A DNA stretch of 64,000 nucleotides. Source: Deinococcus metalli (GTDB lineage Bacteria > Deinococcota > Deinococci > Deinococcales > Deinococcaceae). The notes beneath the pieces were generated by a model. That model did no database searches. It was not told where the DNA came from and was given only the letters and a program-made list of their open reading frames with translations. The position numbers and the translations under genes were made by a program. Positions within the stretch are counted from its first letter, which is position 1; every line of letters starts with the position of its first letter. Location: NCBI RefSeq assembly GCF_014201805.1, contig NZ_JACHFK010000001.1, positions 124,001 through 188,000 on the forward strand, given 5' to 3'. This document shows, in pieces, positions 38,915 to 48,791 of this stretch.

Positions 38915-40951
38915 TCAGCCCTCGCTGCGCCACTCCTCGGCGGCCGGGAGCGTCACGAAGAACGATGCGCCCTCGCCGGGACGCCCTTCAGCCCGCACGT
39001 GCCCTCCGTGCGCGATCACGATCCGCCACACGTCCGCCAGACCCAGGCCCAGGCCCTCGAAGCGGGTGGTGGTGGGCAGGCGCGTGAACGCCCCGAACAG
39101 CCGCGTGGCGTCGGCCGGATCGAAGCCCACGCCGTTGTCCCGCACCTCCACCAGCACCCCGTCCGGCACCACGCTGGCCGACACCTGCACGTGCGGCTGT
39201 GCCTGCTCGCCGGTGTACTTCAGCGCGTTGTGCAGCAGGTTCCCGAACACCACCCGCAGGGCGGCCGCGTCGCCCCGAACGGGTGGTATCGGTCCGATCT
39301 CCACCGCCACCGCCCGCTGCGGGTCCGCCTGATCCGCCCACGCCGCGCGCACCACCGCGTCCAGATCCACGGTGCCGGACGCCTGCGGCACCGCTCCACG
39401 CGCCGCGTACGCGAGCAGGCCGTCCAGCACCTCGGCCATGCGCTCGGTCGCGCCCGTGATGGCGTCCGCCGACCGCGTCCGCTGCGCGCCGGACACCTGA
39501 TCCAGCAGTGTGGCGTGCCCGAGGATCACCTGCATCGGCGTGCGCAGGTAGTGGCTCACGGAGTGCGCGAAGGCCCGCAGCTCCTCGTTCGCCGCGTGCA
39601 GCTCCTGCGTGCGCCGCTCCACCCGCGCCTCCAGGTGCGCGTGCAGCTCCGCGACCTCCTGCCGCGCCTCGCGCAGCGCCTCCCGCTGGATGCGGGCCGT
39701 CACCTGAGCGCGCTCGTATTCCAGTTCCGCCAGTGCGACATCCAGCCGTTGCCGCTCCAGCCGGCGGTCCAGGTCGTCCTGCAGGTGACGGTGCCGCTCG
39801 CCCAGCTCGTACGCAAGCCGGTATTCGCCCAGCGCCGCGTGGGCCTGCGCCTGCAGCCGGAACGCCCGCGCATGGAGCCGGCCCGGCGCCCCGGTCTCCA
39901 GGCGCTCCAGGGTATGCCGGGTGCAGTTCAGGGTGAACTGCGGATCGTGGGGCAACTCCAGCTCGGCACGGTTCAGGAGGGTACGGGCGGCGGCGTGCGT
40001 GAGGCCGCCGCGCTCAAGCAGCTCCAGACCCGTGGTCAACAGGGCGCGTGCCTCCTCCGTGCGGCCCAGCAGGCCGTAGATCCGCCCAAGGGTGTCGCTG
40101 GCTTCGCCGGCGATACGCAGCCCACCTTCGAGGTGCAGGGCATGGCGTTCAATGATATCGGCAGCTTCATCCAGACGGTTCAGTGAGGTCAGCGCCTCCG
40201 CCTTGTTGATTAACATCACCTTGTCCGACTCGGCCGGTGGGTTCAGTGGACGTCCGTCCAGATAGCTGTCGATCACATCCAGGGCCTGCTGGTGCAGCTC
40301 GAGCCGCGAGTAGAGGAGGGCGTGCTGGGCGTGCACGAATACGGTGACCTGGGACGAGTCCGTGTGGGCGAGTGCGTTCCGGAGCTGCGTCAGCGCCACG
40401 GCATAACGCTCGAGTTCGATACTGACGATCACGGCGTTGGTCGCCGCGATCGTTGCTCCGCGACGATCGCCGCTGTCCAGCGCCGCGCGGCTCGCCCGTT
40501 CCAGCCAGAGACCCGCGTCTTCCAGCCGTCCCTGGCGGAAGGCGGCACCAGCCAGAGCGTTCATAGCAGCTGTTGTCTCGCGGGGGCGCTTCAGACCGTC
40601 CAGAATGGCGGTGAGCCGCTCAATATCCTCATCTACCGTGCTGCTCTCTCCAAGAGAGATGAACATCGAGAGCCGTTGTGCGCGGACGCCCGCCTCGCTC
40701 TCGGCATCACCGTCTGTGTGCTCCAGAGCTTCATCCAGAATGAGTTGCGCTCTGTCGTTGTTTCCCGTTTCCGACAGCCCGGCGCCGAGCGCGGTCAGCA
40801 GGGAGGCGAGGGTGCGCCTGTCTCCGGTCGCCCGGGCTGCGGGTAGCAGCGCCTCGGCCTCGCGTACCACGTCTGCCGGCTGGTCGCGGGTGCGTTCGCG
40901 CAGTGCCAGCAGCGCCTCGGCGGACAGGGAGGGGTGGGTGGAGGTCGGCAT
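38915..40951 (-). CDS. Soluble histidine kinase with N-terminal TPR-like repeats
   Basis: 678 aa, no membrane helix. Residues 1-400 are helical repeats of TPR type ([70 protein letters not shown]). A coiled-coil linker spans about 405-460. The kinase core has [20 protein letters not shown] (H-box), [14 protein letters not shown] (N), [11 protein letters not shown] (G1) and GLGLGLADV (G2). TPR modules suggest regulation by a protein partner. No response regulator is adjacent. TACGCT lies 12 nt before the ATG. Confidence 0.86.
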   Translation of the reverse strand: MPTSTHPSLSAEALLALRERTRDQPADVVREAEALLPAARATGDRRTLASLLTALGAGLSETGNNDRAQLILDEALEHTDGDAESEAGVRAQRLSMFISLGESSTVDEDIERLTAILDGLKRPRETTAAMNALAGAAFRQGRLEDAGLWLERASRAALDSGDRRGATIAATNAVIVSIELERYAVALTQLRNALAHTDSSQVTVFVHAQHALLYSRLELHQQALDVIDSYLDGRPLNPPAESDKVMLINKAEALTSLNRLDEAADIIERHALHLEGGLRIAGEASDTLGRIYGLLGRTEEARALLTTGLELLERGGLTHAAARTLLNRAELELPHDPQFTLNCTRHTLERLETGAPGRLHARAFRLQAQAHAALGEYRLAYELGERHRHLQDDLDRRLERQRLDVALAELEYERAQVTARIQREALREARQEVAELHAHLEARVERRTQELHAANEELRAFAHSVSHYLRTPMQVILGHATLLDQVSGAQRTRSADAITGATERMAEVLDGLLAYAARGAVPQASGTVDLDAVVRAAWADQADPQRAVAVEIGPIPPVRGDAAALRVVFGNLLHNALKYTGEQAQPHVQVSASVVPDGVLVEVRDNGVGFDPADATRLFGAFTRLPTTTRFEGLGLGLADVWRIVIAHGGHVRAEGRPGEGASFFVTLPAAEEWRSEG

Positions 40952-41020
40952 CAGCGTGTGTCCAGCGTAGCGCTTAGGGGGCAGCTGGGGTGCGGTGACC
41001 CCCGGCCGGGTGGAGGGCGG

Positions 41021-41026
41021 TATGCT
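41021..41026 (+). promoter_or_regulatory. -10 element of the PfkB kinase gene
   Basis: TATGCT, 9 nt before the ATG at 41036. Confidence 0.5.
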
Positions 41027-41035
41027 GCGCCGACC

Positions 41036-41998
41036 ATGACTGAACGCACACCGCTCGTTTCGCTGGGAGACCTGGCCTGGGACGTTCTGGCGAAACCCGA
41101 CACCATGCTGTTGCCGGGCGGGGACACCACCGGGCGCATGGAGCTGTCGGGTGGAGGCAGCGCCGCGAACCTGGCCGTGTGGGCGCAGCGCTGCGCGTTC
41201 CCGGCCACGTTCGTCGGGAAGATCGGCCGCGACCGCTTCGGGGAGCTGGCCACGGCGGAACTCCGGGCCGAGGGCGTGCGGACGGCCCTGACGCTGAGTG
41301 ACGAGCACCCGACGGGCGTGATCCTGGCGCTGATCGACCGGCGGGGGCAGCGGGCCATGCTGACCGGTCAGGGGGCCGACTGGGAGCTGTTGCCGGGCGA
41401 ACTGCCGCTGGACGTGCTGCGCCGCGCGGGGCACCTGCACCTGACCGCGTGGAGCCTGTTCCGTCATCCGCCGCGCGCCGCGGCGCTGGAGGCCGCGAGG
41501 GTGGCCAAGGCGGCCGGGGCCACCCTGAGCCTCGATCCCGGGTCGTTCCAGATGATCCAGCAGCTGGGCCGCGATCCTTTTTTGCGGATCGTGGACGGCG
41601 TGCCCTTCGACGTGATCTTCCCGAACGACGACGAGGCGCGCGCCATGAGCGGCGAGCGTCACCCGGACGCGGCGCTGGACTGGTTCCGCGCCCGGTATCC
41701 GCACGCGCTGGTCGTGCTGAAGATGGACGAGGACGGCGTGATGATCGAGGGGCCGGACTGCGCGCGCGTCCAGGTGCCGGCCACCCGCGATCCCCTGATC
41801 GACGCGACCGGCGCCGGGGACGCGTTCGGCGGGGCGTTCCTGGCCGGCTGGCTGCGGCACGGGGACGCGCGGCGGGCGGCGGAACTGGCGGTGCAGGTGG
41901 GCGGCTGGGTGGTGTCGCGCTTCGGGGCGCGCGCGCCGGCGGACGATGACCTGCGGGCCCGGCTGGTCCGTGTGGGCGCCGTGCAGGAGCCGGCATGA
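41036..41998 (+). CDS. PfkB-family carbohydrate kinase
   Basis: 320 aa ribokinase-fold sugar or nucleoside kinase. Substrate-side [24 protein letters not shown] near residue 62, and the C-terminal anion-hole/catalytic motif [17 protein letters not shown] (Asp near residue 260) are intact. The substrate is not evident. Its stop overlaps the mltG start (ATGA), so the two are co-translated. Confidence 0.88.
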   Translation: MTERTPLVSLGDLAWDVLAKPDTMLLPGGDTTGRMELSGGGSAANLAVWAQRCAFPATFVGKIGRDRFGELATAELRAEGVRTALTLSDEHPTGVILALIDRRGQRAMLTGQGADWELLPGELPLDVLRRAGHLHLTAWSLFRHPPRAAALEAARVAKAAGATLSLDPGSFQMIQQLGRDPFLRIVDGVPFDVIFPNDDEARAMSGERHPDAALDWFRARYPHALVVLKMDEDGVMIEGPDCARVQVPATRDPLIDATGAGDAFGGAFLAGWLRHGDARRAAELAVQVGGWVVSRFGARAPADDDLRARLVRVGAVQEPA

Positions 41999-43026
41999 CC
42001 CGCCTGAGTGGGCGCCGCACGCCGTGGTGGGTGTGGGCGCTGCTGGTCGTGGTGGTGCTGATCGCGGCGGCGGTGCTGGCCGTGTACGTGTATATCCGTG
42101 GGCTGTTCGGCCCGGCGGGCGGCGCGCCGTACACGCTGGAGGTCAAGCCGGGCGACTCGCTGAGCGCGGTGGCGCGCACGCTGGAGCGCCGGCACATCGT
42201 GAAGAACGCGCGCGTGCTGCGCTACGTGATGGACCGTGACGGCACGGCCGGCAAGCTCAAGGAGGGTCTGTACGACCTCACGGGTACCCAGACGGTCGAT
42301 CAGGTCGCCGCGACGCTCGCTGGCCCGGCGCGCGTGCCCACGGTGAACGTCACCATTCCCGAGGGCCGGCGCATCCGGGACATGCCCGCCATCTTCAAAA
42401 AGGCAGGATTTGACGCCGCCGCCATCCAGACGCTACTCAAGGACGAGAACCTGAGCCCCTACGCCAAGGGCCGGCAGCCGGACCTAGAGGGCTTCGTGTT
42501 CCCGGACACCTACGCGTTCCGCCCCCAGGAGTCGGCGCGCACCATCGTGCGGACGATGCTCGCGCGCATGAGCGAGGAATTCACGCCGGCGAACGTCGCC
42601 CTGGCGAAGAAACAGGGGCTGGACGTGCGCGGCTGGGTGATCCTGGCCAGCATGGTGCAGGCCGAGGCCGCCAACGACCGGGAGATGCCGGTGGTGGCGG
42701 GCGTGTTCGTGAACCGCCTGAAGGAGGGCATCGCGCTGGGCAGCGATCCCACGGTCGCTTACGGGCTGGGCAAGGACCTCCCGGAACTCGACCGCAGCGC
42801 CGGGGACTTCACGAAGGACACGCCGTACTCCACATACACCCGCCAGGGCCTGCCCGCCGGGCCGATCAACTCGCCGGGGAACGCGGCCCTCCAGAGCGTG
42901 CTGCGCCCGGTCCTCACCATGCAGGACGGCCGCACGGCGCTGTACTTCCTGCACGGCCTGGACGGCAAGATCTACGTGAACCACGATTACGCCGCCCACC
43001 TGCGCGACGTGGCCCGGCACCGCTGA
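41995..43026 (+). CDS. mltG: Endolytic transglycosylase MltG
   Basis: 343 aa. Cleaves nascent peptidoglycan to end strand synthesis. One N-terminal helix ([24 protein letters not shown]) anchors it. A LysM-like region ([24 protein letters not shown]) and the YceG domain follow, with [43 protein letters not shown] (Glu of the AEA motif probably catalytic) and [19 protein letters not shown]. Length and motifs are standard. Confidence 0.94.
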   Translation: MTRLSGRRTPWWVWALLVVVVLIAAAVLAVYVYIRGLFGPAGGAPYTLEVKPGDSLSAVARTLERRHIVKNARVLRYVMDRDGTAGKLKEGLYDLTGTQTVDQVAATLAGPARVPTVNVTIPEGRRIRDMPAIFKKAGFDAAAIQTLLKDENLSPYAKGRQPDLEGFVFPDTYAFRPQESARTIVRTMLARMSEEFTPANVALAKKQGLDVRGWVILASMVQAEAANDREMPVVAGVFVNRLKEGIALGSDPTVAYGLGKDLPELDRSAGDFTKDTPYSTYTRQGLPAGPINSPGNAALQSVLRPVLTMQDGRTALYFLHGLDGKIYVNHDYAAHLRDVARHR

Positions 43027-43053
43027 GCCGCCCTCCGTCCGGCACGGGCGCAC

Positions 43054-43059
43054 TACACT
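43054..43059 (+). promoter_or_regulatory. -10 element of the 63-residue protein gene
   Basis: TACACT, 6 nt before the ATG at 43066. Confidence 0.55.
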
Positions 43060-43065
43060 GCGGGC

Positions 43066-43257
43066 ATGTCCAGGCACCTTGACCTGCGGCGCCGCAACGC
43101 GCTGTGGCAGCGGCTGCGCACCGAGGTGCCCGGCAGCCCCGCCTTCGAGGACGCCGCCCGTGAGCTGAGCGAGCTGACGGGCTGGCCCCGGGCGCGCGTG
43201 CTGGCGGGCCTGGGCCTGACCGGGCCCGACGCCGCGCCCGCCCCGGAGCCGTCGTGA
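43066..43257 (+). CDS. Small basic protein of unknown function (63 aa)
   Basis: 63 aa, Arg-rich helical N-terminus (SRHLDLRRRNALWQRLRTEV), then a second helix and a Pro/Ala tail. No signal peptide. The stop overlaps the DUF421 gene start as GTGA, and a leaderless promoter precedes it, so it is probably the first gene of a two-gene operon. No family recognised. Confidence 0.6.
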   Translation: MSRHLDLRRRNALWQRLRTEVPGSPAFEDAARELSELTGWPRARVLAGLGLTGPDAAPAPEPS

Positions 43258-44039
43258 GCGCGGAAGTGCAGCCCTTTGACTGGCAGCGCATGCTGCTGGG
43301 CGACACGCCGCCCGTGTTCCTGCTGGAAATCGGCGTGCGGACGGTCGTGGTGTTCCTGTGGCTGGCCTTCTTGCTGCGGATCACCGGCAAGCGCGGTCTG
43401 GCGCAGCTGAGCCCTCTGGAACTCGCCATCGTGATCGCGCTGGGGTCCGCGGCGGGCGATCCGATGTTCTACCCGGAAGTCCCGCTCGTGCACGCCATGC
43501 TGGTCATTGCGCTGGTCGTGGGCCTGCAACGCGGGCTGTCGCTGCTGGTGATCCGCTCGGACCGCGTCGAGGCGTTCATCGAGGGCGAGCCGGTGGAACT
43601 CGTGCGCGGCGGTGTCCTGAGCCCGCCCGCCCTTCAGGCCGCCGACCTCAGCCGCGAGGACCTGTTCGAGCGCCTGCGTGCCCAGGGGGTCCGGCAGCTG
43701 GGCGAGATCCAGCGGGCATACTTCGAGCAGGACGGCAATCTCTCGGTGTTCCGGCACGCGCACGGCGCGCCGCCGGGCCTGCCGATCGTGCCGCCGTGGG
43801 ACCTGGAACCGCCGCCCGCACTGCCCGTGGGGCAGGCCGTGAGTGGCCCGGTCGCGTGCCTGACGTGCGGTCAGGTGCGGCAGATCGGTGGCCCGCTGCC
43901 GGCGTGCCCGTGCGGCGGCGAGACCTACACGCCCGCGACCACCGATCCCTTCGCGGAGGCCGGCGCGCCGGCGGACGAGGGGGACCACGCACCGGGCAGC
44001 GCGCCGCAGGGGGGCAGTCCCGCGGCGTCGAGCCGGTAG
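43254..44039 (+). CDS. DUF421 (YetF-like) membrane protein with C-terminal zinc-ribbon
   Basis: 261 aa. Three N-terminal helices, then the YetF core: LRITGKRGLAQLSPLELAIVIALGSAAGDPMFY is the DUF421 signature, and VEAFIEGEPVELVRGGVLSPPALQAADLSREDLFERLRAQGV is the cytoplasmic domain. An extra C-terminal segment has CLTCG and CPCGG pairs, so it probably holds zinc; this is not part of the standard family. Function of DUF421 is largely unknown (sporulation or membrane-stress links). Confidence 0.85.
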   Translation: MSAEVQPFDWQRMLLGDTPPVFLLEIGVRTVVVFLWLAFLLRITGKRGLAQLSPLELAIVIALGSAAGDPMFYPEVPLVHAMLVIALVVGLQRGLSLLVIRSDRVEAFIEGEPVELVRGGVLSPPALQAADLSREDLFERLRAQGVRQLGEIQRAYFEQDGNLSVFRHAHGAPPGLPIVPPWDLEPPPALPVGQAVSGPVACLTCGQVRQIGGPLPACPCGGETYTPATTDPFAEAGAPADEGDHAPGSAPQGGSPAASSR

Positions 44040-44045
44040 GAGCGC

Positions 44046-44444
44046 TCAGCCCTCGGTCGACGCGCCGGGCCGGGTCGTCCACACCGGGTCCGGCTCGATC
44101 TGCGGGGCCGGGGCCTTGCCGGCCTCCAGGCCGGTGGACGCCGTGGTCTGGAGCACGCGCACGCGCATCCCCGGCGCGCACTCGATCTGGCACGACAGCC
44201 GCGCTTCGCCCAGCAGCGCCTTCTCGCTCAGCTTGTCGAACTCGGCGGCCGTCATGCTGTCCGGCTCGCCCTCCAGGAATTCCACCCGGCACGTCGTGCA
44301 GCGCGCGTGGCCGCCGCAGCGGTGCAGGATGCCGGTCCCGCCGCCCTCCAGCGCCAGCACCAGCCGCTGGCCGTCCTGGGCGCCCACCGGGCCGAAGCCC
44401 TCCACCTGCACGCTGAAGCCCTCGCCGGTCGTCTGAGCGGTCAT
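44046..44444 (-). CDS. [2Fe-2S] ferredoxin
   Basis: 132 aa, plant-type fold. Cluster ligands HRCGGHARCTTCRVEF (C-x5-C-x2-C) and the distal Cys in LSCQIECAPGMRVRV match [2Fe-2S] ferredoxins. Electron carrier in the cytoplasm; partner not evident. Convergent with the DUF421 gene, 6 bp apart. CATGCT before the ATG is one mismatch from the local -10 pattern. Confidence 0.87.
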   Translation of the reverse strand: MTAQTTGEGFSVQVEGFGPVGAQDGQRLVLALEGGGTGILHRCGGHARCTTCRVEFLEGEPDSMTAAEFDKLSEKALLGEARLSCQIECAPGMRVRVLQTTASTGLEAGKAPAPQIEPDPVWTTRPGASTEG

Positions 44445-44488
44445 GCGCCCAGCATGCCACGGCGGCGACCACCGTGCCCGGTCGCCGC

Positions 44489-46177
44489 CTACAGCAGGCT
44501 GTCGGGCATGCCGCTCTCGCCGTCCACCCACACGCGGCCCTTCACGCGGCGCTTGCCGCGGATCAGGGCGGTGTCGGCACGGGCCATCACGGCCGTGCGG
44601 AGCAGCGGCGTGGTCTGGGGATCGTGCGGGTCGTAGAACGCCAGACCAGCGGTGGACCGCACCGCGTGGTCCACGCCGTCGACCGTCACGGGGCGGCGGG
44701 CCAGCGCGGCGATCATGCCCTCGACGCGCAGCCGCACCTCCTCGCGGCTGGCGCCGTCGACCAGCACGGCGAACTCGTCTCCGCCCAGGCGGCCCAGCAG
44801 GTCGCCGGGCCGGGCGGACGTCAGCAGCCGCGCGCCCACCGCGAGCAGCACGCTGTCGCCGGCCGGGTGGCCGTAGGTGTCGTTGATGGCCTTGAAACCG
44901 TCCAGGTCGAAGATCGCCACGCCCAGACAGCGCCCGCTCTGGGTGGCCGTCTGCGCGCGTTCCAGCGCTTCATCGAGCTGTGCCAGGAAGCCGCCGCGGT
45001 TTTGCAGGCCGGTCAGCGGGTCGGTGGTGGCCTGGCGATGCAGCGTGCGGATGGGCCGCACCGCGCGCTCGAGCAGCGGCCACGCCAGCAGGCCGCCGAG
45101 CACGCACGCCAGCACGATGCTTGCCAGCCGGATGTGCGAGGTGCGTTGCAGGCCCAGCATGAAGTCGTCGACCGGCGCGTAGACGCCCACCCGCCACTGC
45201 ACGCCCGGCGCAAGCGCGATGGGCTGCACCACGGCCGAGTACGCCTGGCGGTCCACCGTGAACTCGCGCGTTCCCGGCCGCACCTGCCCGTCCGGACCGA
45301 TCAGCGCCCGCAGCGCCGGGTCCGCCACCTCCGACAGGCTGGGCACGCGGCCCGTGACGTTTCCGGGCCACGTGGGAGACGTGGCGATCACGTGGCCCTG
45401 CGCGTCGGTCACGAAGGCGCGGCCGTGCCCGCCGATCTGCACGCCCTGCAGGAACGACGCCACCTGCCGCAGCTGCACATCCGCGCCCACGACCACCGTG
45501 CCGTCCGCGCCAGCGTCGACCGCGCGGGCGACCGTCACCCCCGGCTGGCCGCTCGACGCGAAGGTGTAGGGGGGCGTCCACACCGTGATCCCGGGCGTGG
45601 CCACGGCCAGCGTGTACCACGGGCGGGTGCGCGGATCGTAGTTGCCCGTGTCCACCCGGCGCGACACGATCCGCCCGCGTTCGTCGAGGACGGTCACGGT
45701 CGCGCGCCGGGTGGGGCGGGTCTCGATGGTGCTCAGCGACCGGCCGGCGTCGCTGGAGCCGCCCCGGCGCGTAGAGGTGAAGCGGCCGTCGTCGTGGCCG
45801 ATCAGGACACCGTTCAGCTGCGGTACGGCGTTCAGCATGGTCTGGAAGGTCACGCTCAGCCGCGTGGCGTCGGCGGTGTCCAGCTGCCCGGTGCGGATCA
45901 GTTCCGTGGTGATGTCCACCAGCTGCGTGGGCGACTGCAGGGACGCGCGGATGTTCTCGGCCGCGACCTGCGCCAGGCGGCCCAGGGTCGTTTCGGCCTC
46001 GGCCTGCACCACCCGCTCGGCGTTCTGCCGGTCGTTCCACACGACCACGGCCACCGTCAGCATCTGCGTGACCAGCACGGCCAGCAGCATCAGCAGCCGC
46101 GCCCAGAAGGTGGCGCGGGTCGCCTGCGCTGGGGTCAGCGAGCCGGGCACGGTGGACGACTTGGGGGCGTGAATCAT
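44489..46177 (-). CDS. Diguanylate cyclase with dCache-type sensor
   Basis: 562 aa. Helix at about 28-48, an extracytoplasmic region of roughly 280 residues with dCache features (DPRTRPWYTLAVATPGITVWTPPYTF, GRAFVTDAQGHVIATSP), second helix near 335-355, then a GGDEF domain (TTDPLTGLQNRGGFLAQLDEAL to the end). The active-site LGRLGGDEFAVLVDG is intact, with RPGD five residues before GGDEF, the inhibitory I-site. It should make c-di-GMP in response to a small external ligand. Confidence 0.92.
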   Translation of the reverse strand: MIHAPKSSTVPGSLTPAQATRATFWARLLMLLAVLVTQMLTVAVVVWNDRQNAERVVQAEAETTLGRLAQVAAENIRASLQSPTQLVDITTELIRTGQLDTADATRLSVTFQTMLNAVPQLNGVLIGHDDGRFTSTRRGGSSDAGRSLSTIETRPTRRATVTVLDERGRIVSRRVDTGNYDPRTRPWYTLAVATPGITVWTPPYTFASSGQPGVTVARAVDAGADGTVVVGADVQLRQVASFLQGVQIGGHGRAFVTDAQGHVIATSPTWPGNVTGRVPSLSEVADPALRALIGPDGQVRPGTREFTVDRQAYSAVVQPIALAPGVQWRVGVYAPVDDFMLGLQRTSHIRLASIVLACVLGGLLAWPLLERAVRPIRTLHRQATTDPLTGLQNRGGFLAQLDEALERAQTATQSGRCLGVAIFDLDGFKAINDTYGHPAGDSVLLAVGARLLTSARPGDLLGRLGGDEFAVLVDGASREEVRLRVEGMIAALARRPVTVDGVDHAVRSTAGLAFYDPHDPQTTPLLRTAVMARADTALIRGKRRVKGRVWVDGESGMPDSLL

Positions 46178-46239
46178 GTCTGGGTGGGCAACCTCGCGTC
46201 AGTGTAGTCGCCGGCTTCCTCCCAAAGATGTTCTCGGCC

Positions 46240-47928
46240 TTATCCCATTCTCACGTGATCATCACTGTTCGGGGGGAGCCGCGTCCAGTTCGTCACATCC
46301 ACCAGGCCGTCAGGCGTCAGCTTCAGCGCCGGAATCACCGTCAGGCCCAGGAAACTCAGGGTCGTGACCGGGTAGGGCAGGGTGCAGCCCAGCGTGCGCG
46401 CCGCCGCCGTCACCTCGCCCAGCTGCGCCGCCGCGACGGCCGGCGGCAGGTCCGTCATCAGGCCCGCGAAGGGCAGCGGCAGCGAGGCCTTCACCACGCC
46501 GTCCGCGACCAGCACCACGCCGCCCCCCATGGTCTCCAGCGCGCGGCCCGCGGCGCGGATGTCGTCGTCCGTGCCGCCCAGGAAGGCCGCGTGGTGCGCG
46601 TCGTGCAGCACGCTGATCCCCAGCGTGCCGCCCCGCAGGCCGCTGCCGGACGTCCAGCACGTCGCCCACTGCTCCCGCCCGAAACGGTCGGCCACCACCA
46701 GCCGCGCGTCCCCGCTGCCCGGCGCGCCCACCCCGGTCGTGATCTGGTCGCCGCGCACCTCAATCACCGGCCAGCCCTGGGGCGCTGCGAAGACCGCCTC
46801 CGCCCACGACGCGCCCAGCGTCACCCCGCCGCCGGCCAGCGCGGGCGTGTGTCCCGCCGGGGCCGCCGGCACGCCCCCCACGAAGGTCTCCAGCACCTCG
46901 AAGTCCTTCAGATCGCGCAGCAGCACGACATCCGCGTAGTGACCCGGCGCGACCAGCCCGACGTCGTGCAGGCCCCAGTACTCGGCCGGGTTGCACGTCA
47001 CCAGCGCCACCGCGTCGGCCGGATGCAGGCCGCCCGCCACGCAGCGGCGCAGCAGCCGGTCGAGGTGCCCGAGTTCCAGCAGTTCGTCCACGCTCACGTC
47101 GTCGCTGACCAGCATCGTTCGGCGTGGCCGGTCACGCAGCACCGGCAGCAGCGCGTCCAGATTCCGCGCCGCCGAGCCCTCGCGCACCATCAGCCACAGG
47201 CCGGCGCGCAGGCGCTCGCGCGCCTCCTCGGGCGTGGTCGCCTCGTGGTCCGAGTGCAGCCCCGCTGCCGCGTAGGCCATCAGGTCGCGGCCCGTCACCC
47301 CGGACGCGTGCCCGTCCAGCCGCCGACCCGACGCCCGTCCGGCCTCCAGCACCGCCCACACGTCCGCGTCGCCGCCGAGCACGCCGGGGTAGTTCATCAT
47401 CTCCGCGAGCCCCAGCACGCCCGGCACGCGCAGCATGGCCTGCACCTCCGCCGCGCCCACCCGCGCGCCGCCCAGTTCAAAGGCGCTTGCAGGCACGCAC
47501 GACGGCGCCGACGCCCATACCCGCAGGCCCGACGACGCCCCCGCCCGCAGCATCCACTCCAGGCCGCCGACGCCCAGCACGTTCACCACCTCGTGCGGCT
47601 CGGCCACCACGCCGGTCGTCCCGCGCGGCAGCACCGCCCGCGCGAAGCCCGCCGGGGTCAGCAGGCTCGACTCGATGTGCACGTGCCCGTCGATGAACCC
47701 CGGCGCGAGGTACGCCCCGCGAGCCTCGATCACGTGCGCGGCACGGAACCCAGACCCCAGCGCCGCCACCCGGCCGTCTGCGATCAGCACGTCCGCCTCG
47801 AAGACTTCTCGCGTGGCCGGCTGCACCACCTGCGCGCCCCGCACCAGCACGTCGCCGTCCTCCACGCCACGCGCCACGCGCACCAGCCGCCGACGATCCC
47901 CTCCGTCCCCGCTCCGCGCTCCGACCAT
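46240..47928 (-). CDS. ade: Adenine deaminase
   Basis: Deaminates adenine to hypoxanthine in purine salvage. 562 aa. Amidohydrolase metal motif GFIDGHVHIESSLLTPAGFA near residue 70, AEPHEVVNVLG, AEMMNYPGVL, LDGHASGVTGRDLMAYAAAGLHSDHEAT, and the C-terminal ade domain with SVLHDAHHAAFLGG. Length and motifs match bacterial Ade. ATG at 47928 lies 5 nt after TAGACT. Confidence 0.93.
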   Translation of the reverse strand: MVGARSGDGGDRRRLVRVARGVEDGDVLVRGAQVVQPATREVFEADVLIADGRVAALGSGFRAAHVIEARGAYLAPGFIDGHVHIESSLLTPAGFARAVLPRGTTGVVAEPHEVVNVLGVGGLEWMLRAGASSGLRVWASAPSCVPASAFELGGARVGAAEVQAMLRVPGVLGLAEMMNYPGVLGGDADVWAVLEAGRASGRRLDGHASGVTGRDLMAYAAAGLHSDHEATTPEEARERLRAGLWLMVREGSAARNLDALLPVLRDRPRRTMLVSDDVSVDELLELGHLDRLLRRCVAGGLHPADAVALVTCNPAEYWGLHDVGLVAPGHYADVVLLRDLKDFEVLETFVGGVPAAPAGHTPALAGGGVTLGASWAEAVFAAPQGWPVIEVRGDQITTGVGAPGSGDARLVVADRFGREQWATCWTSGSGLRGGTLGISVLHDAHHAAFLGGTDDDIRAAGRALETMGGGVVLVADGVVKASLPLPFAGLMTDLPPAVAAAQLGEVTAAARTLGCTLPYPVTTLSFLGLTVIPALKLTPDGLVDVTNWTRLPPNSDDHVRMG

Positions 47929-47933
47929 GGCGC

Positions 47934-47939
47934 AGTCTA
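47934..47939 (-). promoter_or_regulatory. -10 element of ade
   Basis: TAGACT (leftward), 5 nt before the ATG at 47928, overlapping the stop region of the preceding gene. Confidence 0.55.
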
Positions 47940-48752
47940 GGGCCCGACTGGCCCACGCTTGAAGTGCGCGAGCTGCGGCCCCCGCTCGGCCAGCGCCCGC
48001 CGGAACAGCGCTTCCTGGAAGGCCCGCGCGTCGTTCACCCGCGCCCCCGCCCCGCCCGCCGGTTTCGCGGGTTTGGGCAGCGGCGTGAGCGTCCCGAAGC
48101 GCCGCGCGCGGAACATGCCCGGATGCTCCTCGAATACCACCGTCACGCCGTCCGGCAACGCGGCCAGATGCGCGGCGAACGCCTGCTCCTGCGCCAGCTC
48201 CGCGTGTGCTGCGCCCGTTCCCAGCTCGCTGAGCAGGCGGTCGATCAGGGCGAATATCAACGCCGCGTACGCCTCCACCTCGGCGCGCGTCGGCAGCGAC
48301 CCCCGGTGGATCACGCGGTTGCGGAAGTCCGTGCCCAGCCCCTTTGGCGTCAGGAACTCCGGCTCGCGGCCCTCGCGCAGCAGATACGCCAGCGTGAACA
48401 TCCCCAGCTGCCGCTCGGACTGGCTCGCCACATGCCGCCACGTGCCGTCCAGCGCCGCCAGCGCCGTCCCGAAGTCGGTGTCGGTGCCCGCTGCGCGTTC
48501 CAGCGCCACGGCCCGCACGTAGAACTCCATGAACCGCTCCAGCGCCGCCGCGAAACTCGCCACCGCCTCCCGCGCGTACCCGTCCATCAGGGCGCGTGTG
48601 CCCAGGTCGAACAGCACCTCGAACTTCTGCTTGCGGACCAGCACGCAGTAGTGGGCGCCGCAGCGGTCACACGTCAGGTCATAGATGCTGCTGTCCGCGA
48701 ACTCGGCCCGGTTCTCCCGGGCACACGTCGGGCAGACCGTCGGGAAGTCCAT
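47937..48752 (-). CDS. Zinc-ribbon protein of unknown function
   Basis: 271 aa. N-terminal zinc ribbon (CPTCARE, then CDRCGAHYC), followed by an all-helical domain (GYAREAVASFAAALERFMEFYVRAVAL, DFRNRVIHRGSLPTRAEVEAYAALIFALIDRLL). The DFRNRVIHRG stretch resembles HEPN/RiboL-PSP-like Rx4-6H helices, which suggests but does not prove an RNA-related role. No signal peptide. TACACT lies 7 nt before the ATG. Confidence 0.68.
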   Translation of the reverse strand: MDFPTVCPTCARENRAEFADSSIYDLTCDRCGAHYCVLVRKQKFEVLFDLGTRALMDGYAREAVASFAAALERFMEFYVRAVALERAAGTDTDFGTALAALDGTWRHVASQSERQLGMFTLAYLLREGREPEFLTPKGLGTDFRNRVIHRGSLPTRAEVEAYAALIFALIDRLLSELGTGAAHAELAQEQAFAAHLAALPDGVTVVFEEHPGMFRARRFGTLTPLPKPAKPAGGAGARVNDARAFQEALFRRALAERGPQLAHFKRGPVGP

Positions 48753-48759
48753 GGGGCGG

Positions 48760-48765
48760 AGTGTA
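48760..48765 (-). promoter_or_regulatory. -10 element of the zinc-ribbon protein gene
   Basis: TACACT (leftward), 7 nt before the ATG at 48752. Confidence 0.6.
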
Positions 48766-48791
48766 GTGTCTGGCGGCTGCGGGCTGCGGAT

